Shown here in pieces: positions 27,130 through 35,733 of a DNA stretch of 64,000 nucleotides (positions are counted from its first letter, which is position 1; each line of letters begins with the position of its first letter). The position numbers were made by a program, and so were the translations under genes. This stretch comes from Mucilaginibacter kameinonensis (GTDB lineage: Bacteria; Bacteroidota; Bacteroidia; Sphingobacteriales; Sphingobacteriaceae): the NCBI RefSeq assembly GCF_003675385.1, contig NZ_RCWZ01000004.1, positions 992,001-1,056,000 of the forward strand, in the 5' to 3' direction. A model generated the notes under the pieces. It was not told the DNA's origin. It did no database searches and was given only the letters and a program-made list of their open reading frames with translations.

Positions 27130-28083
27130 TTAGTAAATAATGCCCGGAAAATCTGTACGGGCCTTTTCAAGCTGTTTAACCCAATCGTTTCCGTGCTCAT
27201 CTTTATCACCGAAGGCACTCAATGCAAGCGGCTTCAGATCGGTACCGGCAGCGCCGCTCCAGAAATGGATAAACTCTCCCATGTTCAAATCCCTTGAATA
27301 TTCGGGGTAGCTTTGTTTTCCATTGTTAAAGTTTTGCTTAGGGAAATATTTGGCCAGCAGCACAAAGAAATTGTTTAAGGCTTTGGTTTGCCCGTGCTGG
27401 GTATAGATGGGGTAAAACCAATCCTTGAACCAATGGGTGCCCGCGCGCGGAAAATCATCAGTGGTAGTCAGCTTCATATTTTTCCAGCGTGCGGCATCAT
27501 CATCACGACCAAGGCCGAGGTAAACATCGTACTGGTAAATTTCCATCCACTTGCTATCATGCCAGATACCAAAAGCAGGCGAACCATGTACGCCCTTTGC
27601 AGCACCTTCAACAATGTGACCGATCTCGTGGGTTGAAAGGTCGATATCGTTACCCACCCCCGATGTCCAGGCGTTTGGATCTGATGAACCACAGTCGGTT
27701 ACGTTGTGATAATCATGACTGTCGTCCATATAGGTAGAGGGGTGCCCGCCGGAATATTTACCGGCATGAAACGCCGCATATAGGCGAGAATCTGCGCCAA
27801 AGTTTCCGTAAGTTTTTTTGGTATAGTTCCAGGCCTGCGCCATATAAGTTTTAGGCCAGGTAACAGATGGTTTCACATCGGCATCATAATATACTACAAC
27901 GCTGGTATCATAATATACCCGGTTAAGTGTTTGCGCGTGTTCAAACCAGTGCTCTTTCCAGGTAGCGGCAGGCGCCGGAACATCGACATTAACAACGGGC
28001 TGCTTGGTATGCGTGGTTGTTTTCTGGCTGCAACCGGTTACCGCTACACCCAAAAGGCACATTAAATAAAATGTTTTTTTCAT
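27130..28083 (-). CDS. Lipoprotein with HExxH motif, unassigned metallopeptidase-like protein
   Basis: The protein has 317 residues. A lipobox (LLGVAVTGCSQ, Cys18) makes it a lipoprotein. I do not recognise the family. What stands out is HEIGH at 152-156 (STHEIGHIVEGAAKG), with Glu181 25 residues on (KWMEIYQYD) as a possible third zinc ligand, a gluzincin-like arrangement. Many His, Asp and Trp residues surround it. It lies between SusD and the BSP-like peptidase on the minus strand, behind a terminator-like hairpin. A role in hydrolysing a proteinaceous substrate at the cell surface is an inference from this context. Confidence 0.8.
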   Translation of the reverse strand: MKKTFYLMCLLGVAVTGCSQKTTTHTKQPVVNVDVPAPAATWKEHWFEHAQTLNRVYYDTSVVVYYDADVKPSVTWPKTYMAQAWNYTKKTYGNFGADSRLYAAFHAGKYSGGHPSTYMDDSHDYHNVTDCGSSDPNAWTSGVGNDIDLSTHEIGHIVEGAAKGVHGSPAFGIWHDSKWMEIYQYDVYLGLGRDDDAARWKNMKLTTTDDFPRAGTHWFKDWFYPIYTQHGQTKALNNFFVLLAKYFPKQNFNNGKQSYPEYSRDLNMGEFIHFWSGAAGTDLKPLALSAFGDKDEHGNDWVKQLEKARTDFPGIIY

Positions 28084-28097
28084 TTTGGCAGATTTCT

Positions 28098-28122
28098 AAA
28101 AAAGCCCCGCGTTAAGCGGGGC
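28098..28122 (-). terminator. Terminator/attenuator between SusD and the two peptidase genes
   Basis: Read on the minus strand, GCCCCGC pairs with GCGGGGC around a five-base loop, then a run of six T follows. It lies 30 bases after the SusD stop and 15 bases before the lipoprotein start. It would lower expression of the peptidases relative to SusCD. Confidence 0.8.
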
Positions 28123-28152
28123 CTGATTCAATAATATCAATAAAAAACCGGA

Positions 28153-29970
28153 TTACCAGCCTGGATTTTGAACCATATTGTTATTTTTCAACACCTCATC
28201 GTAAGGAATCGGGAACAGGTAATCTCTTTCTTTCCTGAATATCCTGGTTTCCAATTGCGTTTTATTGTAAAAGCTATTATCGCTTTTGCTCAGATCCATT
28301 CCGAAGAACGGCCCGGCATCGGTAGTTTCGGCTATTTTCCACCTGCGGGTATCAAAGTACCGGGTGTTTTCAAAGGCCAGCTCGACACGGCGCTCCCTGC
28401 GGATAGCATCTTTCATAGCGGCTTGGCCCGACGGCACGGCAATAGCGCCGGTACCTGTACCATATTGAGGTACACCGGCACGTTTGCGGATCAGGTTCAG
28501 ATATTTTACGATATCAGCATTTGACGGATCTGATTCGTTAAGCGCTTCAACATAATCAAGGTATATGTTAGCCAAACGCAGTAATAATGCACCTCTGTCG
28601 CCGCCATCATTGGCTACATTTTTACGTACCACATAGCCTGTTGGTGTTACGTCTGAAGTACTTTGCGATCTGCCCGAGTTACCATTAAAAAAGAAGTTAG
28701 AGACAATCTCGCTGTTGTTTTGCTGGTTTAACCAAAGACTGTTGTTATAGGTAATGCCTACATAAAAGCGTGGTTCACGATTTACCCATGCGTTGTAAGT
28801 ACTTCTTAGTTTAGTATCAAACGGAGCCTTAAAATCAGAAAAACCAGATGCTACGTAGCCAGATTGAGGATCGTTGATCGGCAGGCCATTAGCCATTAAA
28901 TATGCGTCGACCATGGTTTGTGTGGCACCTAATGATCCCGCACCCTGGTAGCCCGAATCGGTATAAGGGGCTCCGACATGTTTAGGAGTACGGTCATACT
29001 GCGTGTAATTTGTGCTTCTTGATCTGGCAAAGATCCATTCTTTATTCCAATCGTCGGTCATTACATAACGGCATGCATTATAAGCCGCCATAAATGGATC
29101 GGAATCATTATCTGTATAAAGATCATAGGTAGTAGGTACAAATTCGTTGATAAACTCCTTAGCCGCTGTAGCCGCCGCAGCCCATTTGGTTGCATCATAC
29201 GTTTGGCTGATTAAAGCAGTACCGTCAACATTTTTTAAAGATGCAAAACCGGTGTTACCATTATATAGCGGGCTTGCTTTTAATAACAGAGCCTCTACCT
29301 TGTAAGCCTTGCAAATACCTTTGTTGATACGTCCAAGTTCCCGTTGAGCAATTGTAACAGGAACATCCTGGTAAGCTGCATCGAGCTCTGAAACTACATA
29401 ATCAATGCCCTGATCAAAAGTAGCCCTTGACAAACGCAGATCCGAAACAGGTGCATTAATATCCAGCACCTTCTCTCCAATAAGAGGTACCGGCCCATAA
29501 GTGCGTAATAAAAAGAAATAATATAAAGCCCTTAAACCACGGGCCTCCGCCTTGTACACCTTTTTATCAGATACCTGGATCTCCCGCGGATTGGCGTTAT
29601 CAATGTTTTGCATAAAGAACGTAGCATTCCTTATGGCTTTATAATAGTTATTCCAATAAAAGGCAACATCACCATCCGTTTTTTTCCAGGTGCTGCTGTT
29701 CATGTTGTTGCTATAGTTAAAATCCCAGTTGTATTTTGCTTCATCTGAAGAGGCTGTCCAGGGCCCTGAATCGTCCTGGCCATTGTAACGCTGTCTTAAT
29801 TCGTTGGGCAAGCTGTGATAAACATTAGCCAGGAAACTCTCTGTGTTGGTTTTTGAGGCAAAGATCTTATCAACCGTGATCACATCATCCGGCACCTGGC
29901 TAAGATATTTTTTACATGAGCCCATGCTTAACATAAGCAGGCCCAATCCTATATATTTAATTTTTTTCAT
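28153..29970 (-). CDS. SusD/RagB-family nutrient-binding lipoprotein (large form)
   Basis: The protein has 605 residues with a lipobox (GLLMLSMGSCKKYLSQVPDDV, Cys19). It carries the family blocks RGLRALYYFFLLRTYGPVPLIGEK, RLANIYLDYVEALNE, AIRRERRVELAFENTRYFDTRRWK and the final YLFPIPYDEVLKNNNMVQNPGW. It is about 90 residues longer than the SusD at 22914, which is usual for the larger RagB subgroup. It is encoded 19 bases after the SusC at 29990-33148 and serves as its lid. Confidence 0.96.
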   Translation of the reverse strand: MKKIKYIGLGLLMLSMGSCKKYLSQVPDDVITVDKIFASKTNTESFLANVYHSLPNELRQRYNGQDDSGPWTASSDEAKYNWDFNYSNNMNSSTWKKTDGDVAFYWNNYYKAIRNATFFMQNIDNANPREIQVSDKKVYKAEARGLRALYYFFLLRTYGPVPLIGEKVLDINAPVSDLRLSRATFDQGIDYVVSELDAAYQDVPVTIAQRELGRINKGICKAYKVEALLLKASPLYNGNTGFASLKNVDGTALISQTYDATKWAAAATAAKEFINEFVPTTYDLYTDNDSDPFMAAYNACRYVMTDDWNKEWIFARSRSTNYTQYDRTPKHVGAPYTDSGYQGAGSLGATQTMVDAYLMANGLPINDPQSGYVASGFSDFKAPFDTKLRSTYNAWVNREPRFYVGITYNNSLWLNQQNNSEIVSNFFFNGNSGRSQSTSDVTPTGYVVRKNVANDGGDRGALLLRLANIYLDYVEALNESDPSNADIVKYLNLIRKRAGVPQYGTGTGAIAVPSGQAAMKDAIRRERRVELAFENTRYFDTRRWKIAETTDAGPFFGMDLSKSDNSFYNKTQLETRIFRKERDYLFPIPYDEVLKNNNMVQNPGW

Positions 29971-29989
29971 CTGTAAATTCCGTTTTTAA

Positions 29990-32900
29990 TTAAAAATTAG
30001 CTTGTACGCCAAGTGTTGCAGTCCTTACGTTTGGATAAGCGGTACCATTGCTTGTGTTAAGCTCCGGGTCCCATAATTTGAAAGGACTCCAGTATAAAAG
30101 GTTAAAGCCTTGCAGATAAACCCTTGCATTTTTAAGGCCGATGCTCTTCAATGTACCTTTAGGCAGATTGTAGCCAAAATCGGCAGTTTTTAAACGTATG
30201 AAGCTGATATCCTTAACCCACCAGGTTGATGCTGCCGAGTTATTTTTGTTGGCGCTGTTACCGTAAGCCAAACGAGGGTAAAACGCGTTAGGATTTGGGT
30301 TTTCAGGTGTCCAGCGGTCTTCTGCTACCGCGAATAAGTTACTGCGCTCTGGGCCTGTACTGTTGTTAAACGGAATAATACCATCGCCATTCAGCAGCCT
30401 GTCGGCACCGGCAACACCCTGGAAGAATAAACCAAAGTAGAAGTGTTTGTATTGAAGGTTAAAGCCTAAACCATAGGTAGTTGTAGGGACATCGCCGTTA
30501 CCGATACGGGTACGGTCGTTTTCATCAATTTTGCCATCGCCGTTGAGATCTTTGTACCTGATATCGCCGGGGCGCACAGTACCAAAGTAGTTTGACTGGT
30601 TAGGGCTGCTATCAATTTCCTGCTGATTTTGGAAAAGGCCTGTAGCCACATAACCAAACGTTGAAAGGTAATTTACTCCCCTGGTATTCATATATGGGTA
30701 AGGCTGGATCGGACTATCATCCTCAATCACCTTATCGCGGTTGTAAGTAAAGGTACCACGCACATCTAATGTAAAGGCACCTATTTTGGTTGGATTAAGC
30801 TGAACCGTTGCGTCAATACCCTTGTTGGTTATGATACCAAAGTTACCCAGCGGGTTGGCGTTAAGACCCACAATGGCAGGCAAAGATCCCCTTTGCAAGA
30901 ATACGCCACTTCTGCGCTCGTGGAATAAATCTACAGTTACAGATAATGCTGATTTAAGCGCGTAAAACTCGATACCAAGATCTTGTTTATGCGAACGGGC
31001 CCATTGCACATCAGTACCGTAGCTGGTAATATAAGTACCTCCTATTTGATGGCTCGCGCCGCCATCGCCAAAGGTGTACCCGTTGTCGTTATCGCCTGTT
31101 TTAACAAGGGTAAGGTAACCAAAACGGCGACCGCCATTACCACCATCACCCACAACACCATCCGAGTAACGAATTTTGAAATAGTCAAATACCTGCTTTA
31201 TTGGCTCATAAAACTTTTCGTTTGATAAAACCCAGCCCACACCAAATGACGGGAAGAAACCGAATTTTTTGCTTGGAGCAAAGTTTTCAGAACCGTTATA
31301 ACCAAAGTTAACCTCGCCAAAATATTTGTCGCGGTATGAGTACGTTGTACGGCCTACCAAACCCTGGTTGCGGTATGGTAACGACGAGGTAACATCATCA
31401 GCAAATTGCTGGGTAATTTCACGCTGGTTAAAAAGCGCTAATGCCGTGATGTGGTGATCTTTGCTGAAGGTATGATCGTAGTTGATTGATGCCTCAGTAT
31501 AAAACTGGCGGTTACCATCGTTATAACGGCGATATGATAAGTTATCTGATCCATCGCTCCTGATGATGTTCAAATTGATATCCCCATTATCATCATAAGG
31601 GTCGGCACGGTTAATTAAATACAGGTTACGGCTACGGTACCTGCTGATGCCATGGGAGTTGTTAACGTCAAAAGAGTATAAGGCAGATATCGAAAGGCCT
31701 GGAGTTAAAAACTTCAAATCCTGGGTAAGCCTCGCGTTGGTATAGATCTGGTTACTGAACAGGTTGGTATAACCTCTTTGTGTTGCAAGGTCCCATGGGT
31801 TTTCCTGCGCACCCTGGTTACTTACACCTGGAACCAGATTACCCGGGTAAATTTTAGGGTACAGTACCGGGTTGGTTTGCATTACCGCGCTAAAAATATC
31901 CTGAACGCTTTGATAAGGGTGATCAAGGTTTACTGCGGGGTAATTGGTGTTGGAGATATTACCTTGTACACCAAGCTCAAATTTGGTAGTGCTTGTCCAG
32001 TTGGTAGTTACGTTTGACGTAAAGTTGTAACGTTTAAAGCTGGTGCTTGCATCATAGCTTTGTGATGGATCTGTTTTCAGTAAACTTTGCTCATCATAAT
32101 AAGCTCCGGAGATGTAATACGTAGAATTGTCGGTACCGCCACGCGCGCTGAAATTGGCTCTCCTGTTATACGCGGTTTTACCGTATAACTCTTTCATCCA
32201 ATCCACATTAGGATACAAGTAAGGATCCTCATTTTTAATGGTTGAGTTGATGTAGTTATTACTGTACTCCTTGCTTTGGCCGCTGGCTAAACGTGCCTCG
32301 TTCCGGAGCATCATGTAAGTTACACCGTCTGTTAACTCGGGGCGTTTGGTGAATGAGGTGATACCTTCATTATAATTGAACATCAGGTTGGGTTTACCGG
32401 CGCCACCTTTTTTAGTGTTTACGATAATTACACCGTTTGCACCGGCAACACCGTAAACCGCTGTGGCCGAAGCATCTTTCAAAACGGTGAATGATGAAAT
32501 ATCTTCAGCATCCAGGTTATCAATATCCCTGCCCTGAACACCATCAATAACGATAAGCGGTGCCGCGCTGTTTTGTGAGTTAAAGGTGGAGATACCACGG
32601 ATCCAAAGATCGGCTCCGTTTTGACCCGGCAGACCAGAACGCTGTACGCCAACCAAACCGCTGATACGGCCGGCCAGTGTGGCGCTCAGATTAGCAACCG
32701 GCTGCTTGATATCTTCCAGGTTAACCGTTGATTGCGCGCCTACTACACTGATCTTTTTCTGCTGACCGTAGCCTACAATAGCAACCTCATTTAAGCTGTT
32801 AGCTGCCGCCTGCAGTGTAATATTGAAATTGATCTCGTCCTTAACGGCAAAGGTAAAAGTCCTGAAACCGATAAAGCTAACGGCTATTGAATCGCCGCGG

Positions 32901-33148
32901 CTGGCCTGGATACTAAAGCGGCCTTTATCATTAGTAACTGAGCCTGTTTTAGTTTTAAGGTTACGTACAGTTACACCGGGCAGTGTTATGTTAAATTCAT
33001 CCTTAACCGTACCGGTTACAGGTATTGCCTGGTGGGTTTCCTGCGCCCGTACGTTCATAACAAAGGCCATGCACACCAAAGCGATATACATAAGTTTGTT
33101 ATTCTTTAAGCTTGCAAGAAATACTTTTAAGAGTCGATTTTTTGACAT
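29990..33148 (-). CDS. SusC/RagA-family TonB-dependent outer-membrane receptor
   Basis: The protein has 1052 residues. The order is: signal peptide (about 15-35, VCMAFVMNVRAQ), CarboxypepD_reg domain (about 42-118), plug (about 125-255) with FTVLKDASATAVYGVAGANGVIIVNTKKG, and barrel. No STN domain is present, in agreement with the lack of an adjacent sigma/FecR pair. The neighbours are an F5/8C lipoprotein upstream and SusD plus two peptidase-like proteins downstream. The import substrate is therefore likely a peptide or glycoprotein fragment, but this is inference. Confidence 0.96.
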   Translation of the reverse strand: MSKNRLLKVFLASLKNNKLMYIALVCMAFVMNVRAQETHQAIPVTGTVKDEFNITLPGVTVRNLKTKTGSVTNDKGRFSIQASRGDSIAVSFIGFRTFTFAVKDEINFNITLQAAANSLNEVAIVGYGQQKKISVVGAQSTVNLEDIKQPVANLSATLAGRISGLVGVQRSGLPGQNGADLWIRGISTFNSQNSAAPLIVIDGVQGRDIDNLDAEDISSFTVLKDASATAVYGVAGANGVIIVNTKKGGAGKPNLMFNYNEGITSFTKRPELTDGVTYMMLRNEARLASGQSKEYSNNYINSTIKNEDPYLYPNVDWMKELYGKTAYNRRANFSARGGTDNSTYYISGAYYDEQSLLKTDPSQSYDASTSFKRYNFTSNVTTNWTSTTKFELGVQGNISNTNYPAVNLDHPYQSVQDIFSAVMQTNPVLYPKIYPGNLVPGVSNQGAQENPWDLATQRGYTNLFSNQIYTNARLTQDLKFLTPGLSISALYSFDVNNSHGISRYRSRNLYLINRADPYDDNGDINLNIIRSDGSDNLSYRRYNDGNRQFYTEASINYDHTFSKDHHITALALFNQREITQQFADDVTSSLPYRNQGLVGRTTYSYRDKYFGEVNFGYNGSENFAPSKKFGFFPSFGVGWVLSNEKFYEPIKQVFDYFKIRYSDGVVGDGGNGGRRFGYLTLVKTGDNDNGYTFGDGGASHQIGGTYITSYGTDVQWARSHKQDLGIEFYALKSALSVTVDLFHERRSGVFLQRGSLPAIVGLNANPLGNFGIITNKGIDATVQLNPTKIGAFTLDVRGTFTYNRDKVIEDDSPIQPYPYMNTRGVNYLSTFGYVATGLFQNQQEIDSSPNQSNYFGTVRPGDIRYKDLNGDGKIDENDRTRIGNGDVPTTTYGLGFNLQYKHFYFGLFFQGVAGADRLLNGDGIIPFNNSTGPERSNLFAVAEDRWTPENPNPNAFYPRLAYGNSANKNNSAASTWWVKDISFIRLKTADFGYNLPKGTLKSIGLKNARVYLQGFNLLYWSPFKLWDPELNTSNGTAYPNVRTATLGVQANF

Positions 33149-33199
33149 AGTTTCTTATTTGATAATTGAAAAGTATTTTGATTGATTATGGGCCGGTAC

Positions 33200-33751
33200 T
33201 TACAAAGGCACGTTAGTTACCCGCCACTCGGCTAACTGGAACAATGCACTCCCACCGTTAGCTGTTATGCCAAGCTTGTAGTAAGTGTATGTTTTAGTGT
33301 TATCAAACGCATAGTTTTTGGTTAGGCCACGGGAAGCAAAGGTTTGATTGGTTTGCGTATCCAGATCTGTCCAGGCCGCGCCGTCGTTTGAGCCGGAAAG
33401 TGTCCAGCTTTTTGGGTCCCGCTCCGGAGCATCATTAGCCGAGGTAAGGGTATAGCTGGTGATGTGCTGCGCCTGTTTGAATTTAAGCTGAATAAAAAAA
33501 GTAGGCTTGTAAGTAAAGATCAGGAATTTAGTATCGAGCAGGCCGTCGGTTACCCTTATTGACCCTTCCGTTGCCGAAGGCCCTCCTGTATTTTCAATAT
33601 TTACGGAAAGCGCGCCCTGGGCAGTTACATCTTCCGGGTCGGGAGGTAATAAGGCGTAAGTACGCTGCTTTTCCTTTTTGCAACCCGAACAAAAAACAAG
33701 GGCTAAGCAAAGCATTGCCAATGCCCGCCTGGTTAGTTTTAAAACATTCAT
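33200..33751 (-). CDS. Discoidin (F5/8 type C)-domain lipoprotein
   Basis: This 183-residue protein has a lipobox (CLALVFCSGCKKEK, Cys24). The rest is one F5/8C beta-sandwich: EGSIRVTDGLLDTKFLIFTY, FFIQLKFKQAQHITSYTLTSANDAPERDPKSWTLSGSNDGAAWTDLDTQ, and FQLAEWRVT. Such domains bind sugars or lipids and are common in surface glycan-binding proteins. It is the first gene of the locus, 51 bases before SusC, the reverse of the usual SusE/F position, and probably captures substrate at the cell surface. Confidence 0.88.
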   Translation of the reverse strand: MNVLKLTRRALAMLCLALVFCSGCKKEKQRTYALLPPDPEDVTAQGALSVNIENTGGPSATEGSIRVTDGLLDTKFLIFTYKPTFFIQLKFKQAQHITSYTLTSANDAPERDPKSWTLSGSNDGAAWTDLDTQTNQTFASRGLTKNYAFDNTKTYTYYKLGITANGGSALFQLAEWRVTNVPL

Positions 33752-34126
33752 AGATTGATTGATTGTAGGTTAGAAATTTGAAACATATATATTATTAATT
33801 AATAAGCTGTTATAAAAAATACTTATCATAAAATAAAGGCAATAAAAATCCCTGTTCGCTTTTGACGAAGTATTTTTGGGTTATTCTTTATGGTTAAAGA
33901 ATAAATATTCCGGCTGAAAGAAAAGAAGGTCTGTTACAACCTAAGCTATTGTGAAAATATGTCATGGCGATGCCATATCAGTATTTTTATCCTGATGATA
34001 AAGGGCATAATATCACAATAGAAACTTGCGTGAAAATTAAAACAGATACCTGTAGTTTAAAATTGCTCTCATTGGGTGACGATGGTTAAGTTTAGTGATG
34101 AAAAACAATTGCTTTTTAATATGCGA

Positions 34127-34146
34127 TTGATAAAACGATTTATCAA
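34127..34146. promoter_or_regulatory. Operator-like palindrome TTGATAAAACGATTTATCAA, site 1
   Basis: The outer eight bases on each side are perfectly complementary (TTGATAAA and TTTATCAA) around ACGA. The central CG with flanking A/T is the pattern of LacI-family operators. The site shares 18 of 20 bases with site 2. Confidence 0.65.
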
Positions 34147-34210
34147 TTATAAAAAATGAGTGATATGCAACACATTCTTCATCAACAGTAAAACTAATAA
34201 AATAATAACA

Positions 34211-34230
34211 TTAATAAAACGTTTTATCAA
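34211..34230. promoter_or_regulatory. Operator-like palindrome TTAATAAAACGTTTTATCAA, site 2
   Basis: The central 14 bases (ATAAAACGTTTTAT) are a perfect palindrome. It begins exactly 84 bases after site 1, which is eight helical turns at 10.5 bp, so both sites face the same side of the DNA. No LacI-type gene lies in this window. Confidence 0.65.
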
Positions 34231-34440
34231 TTTTTATTAATATATCATAATCTTTTATTGACTCTGTTGTCAAACACTTAACACTATACCATTTTTAAGC
34301 TATTGCCTCACAACTGATATGCAGCAATTTAGAGCGGTTATCAAACAACAAACAATCTTGCATGAAACATTACCGGTAACGAGACTGTTACAACTAAAGC
34401 AAGCCCTAACAGTTAAATTTGAGTACAGCCTTCATCAATT

Positions 34441-35327
34441 ATGACCCAAATCAATAAAGAAGACATCAAACAGGAAGTATTTGACCTGTATGATGATTAC
34501 GCGCATAACCGCCTTGACAGGCGCGCCTTTATGCAAAAACTGTCTATTTATGCGGTAGGTGGCCTAACGGTACCATCGCTCATGAGTTTCCTGATGCCAA
34601 CTATCAAACTACCGCGCAGGTTAAACCAGATGATCCCCGCTTAAAGTCAGGCTATATCAATTACCCTTCACCTAAAGGCGGCGGCACCATTAAAGGATTA
34701 CTATCCGAGCCTGCCGATGCAAAGCAAAAACTTGGAGGTATTATAGTAGTTCACGAAAACCGGGGCCTAAACCCATATATTGAGGACACAGCGCGAATAG
34801 CCGCCCTTGCCGGATTTATTACGCTCGCGCCCGACGCCCTTTCACCGCTTGGTGGTTACCCCGGCAATGACGACGAAGGCCGTACCATGCAAGCCAAACG
34901 GGATAAAGGCCAAATGGAAGAGGATTTTATAGCCGCATATGAATACCTTAAAAACCATAAGGATTGCAATGGCAAAGTAGGCGTTGTAGGTTTTTGCTAT
35001 GGCGGAGGCATTGCCAATATGATGGCCGTACGTATTCCGGATCTGGCAGCAGCTGTTCCATTTTACGGAAGTCAGCCCGCCGCTGAAGATGTTCCTAAAA
35101 TTAAAGCGCCGCTGTTATTGCACTATGCGGCATTAGATACCCGCATCACCGAAGGCTGGCCTGCATATGAAAAAGCGTTAAAAGAAAACGGCAAAAAATA
35201 CCAGGCTTTTATTTATGAAAATGCCAATCATGGTTTTCATAATAACACTACTCCCCGCTATGACAAAGCAGCCGCGGAATTAGCCTGGAAACGGACGATT
35301 GACTTTTTTAAAGAAAATTTAAGCTAA
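34441..35327 (+). pseudogene. YghX-like dienelactone hydrolase, broken by a one-base deletion
   Basis: The first frame (34441-34644) gives MTQINKEDIKQEVFDLYDDYAHNRLDRRAFMQKL and on to LMSFLMP, then goes out of frame and stops. The sequence after about 34598 continues in another frame as NYQTTAQVKPDDPRLKSGYINYPSPKGGG and on through the normal protein to 35327. Restoring one base between MP and NY would give a 295-residue protein. The hydrolase triad is intact: Cys in VGFCYGGG, Asp in ALDTRITEGW and His in NANHGFHN. The start has a Tat-like RRAFMQKL. It resembles E. coli YghX as I recall it. This is either a real recent mutation or a sequencing error. Confidence 0.88.
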
Positions 35328-35359
35328 TAAAAATGGCCGGATATCCGGCCATTTTTATT
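35326..35359. terminator. Bidirectional terminator, 34-base perfect palindrome
   Basis: AATAAAAATGGCCGGAT is followed directly by its exact reverse complement, ending in ATTTTTATT. It lies between the converging YghX-like and DUF4342 genes and has A/T tracts on both sides, so it serves both strands. Confidence 0.92.
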
Positions 35360-35381
35360 GTTCGATAGTATAAGAGATACC

Positions 35382-35651
35382 CTATTCTTTTGGGCCTTCT
35401 TCTTCTTTGTCTTCCTCTTCCCGTTCAACGGTTATAGTACATTCTGTAACCAATGCGGCCAGGGTACCCACGGCGGCAAATACAGGCGCCAGTATCATCC
35501 CAAAAAGGCCTACACTAAGCGGAAAGGTCATTAACTCTTTACCTTCTTTATTCGAAATGGTAATCCTGCTGGCTTTACCCTCGGCAATTATTTCTTTTAT
35601 CTTTCCCAATAACGCCTCGCCGTTAATTGAGAATGTTTCTTTTGTGCTCAT
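35382..35651 (-). CDS. DUF4342 domain protein
   Basis: This 89-residue protein matches DUF4342: EALLGKIKEIIAEGKASRITISNKEGKELMTFPLSVGLFGMILAPVFAAVGTLAALVTECTITVERE. It has one hydrophobic stretch (about 44-68) and a highly acidic C-terminal tail. It may attach to the membrane. The function is unknown. It is a single gene in convergent position with the YghX-like gene. Confidence 0.85.
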   Translation of the reverse strand: MSTKETFSINGEALLGKIKEIIAEGKASRITISNKEGKELMTFPLSVGLFGMILAPVFAAVGTLAALVTECTITVEREEEDKEEEGPKE

Positions 35652-35733
35652 GTTTTTGATAAGTTTATAATTTAGATGAGCATATTATTACGTTGTTACA
35701 GGTTTTGCCAAATATGACAATACAGGCAAGCCT

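Larger units (their letters stand above)
33752..34440. promoter_or_regulatory. Long divergent regulatory region
   Basis: This 689-base AT-rich gap separates the F5/8C gene (minus) from the YghX-like gene (plus). I see no gene in it. Its main feature is two copies of a 20-base operator-like palindrome (34127-34146 and 34211-34230), described separately. The length and paired operators suggest tight control of one or both flanking units. Confidence 0.7.

Noticed and set aside
33752..34440. Possible small RNA or riboswitch in the long gap
   Set aside because: I found palindromic operator-like sites but no convincing aptamer or sRNA structure with terminator.
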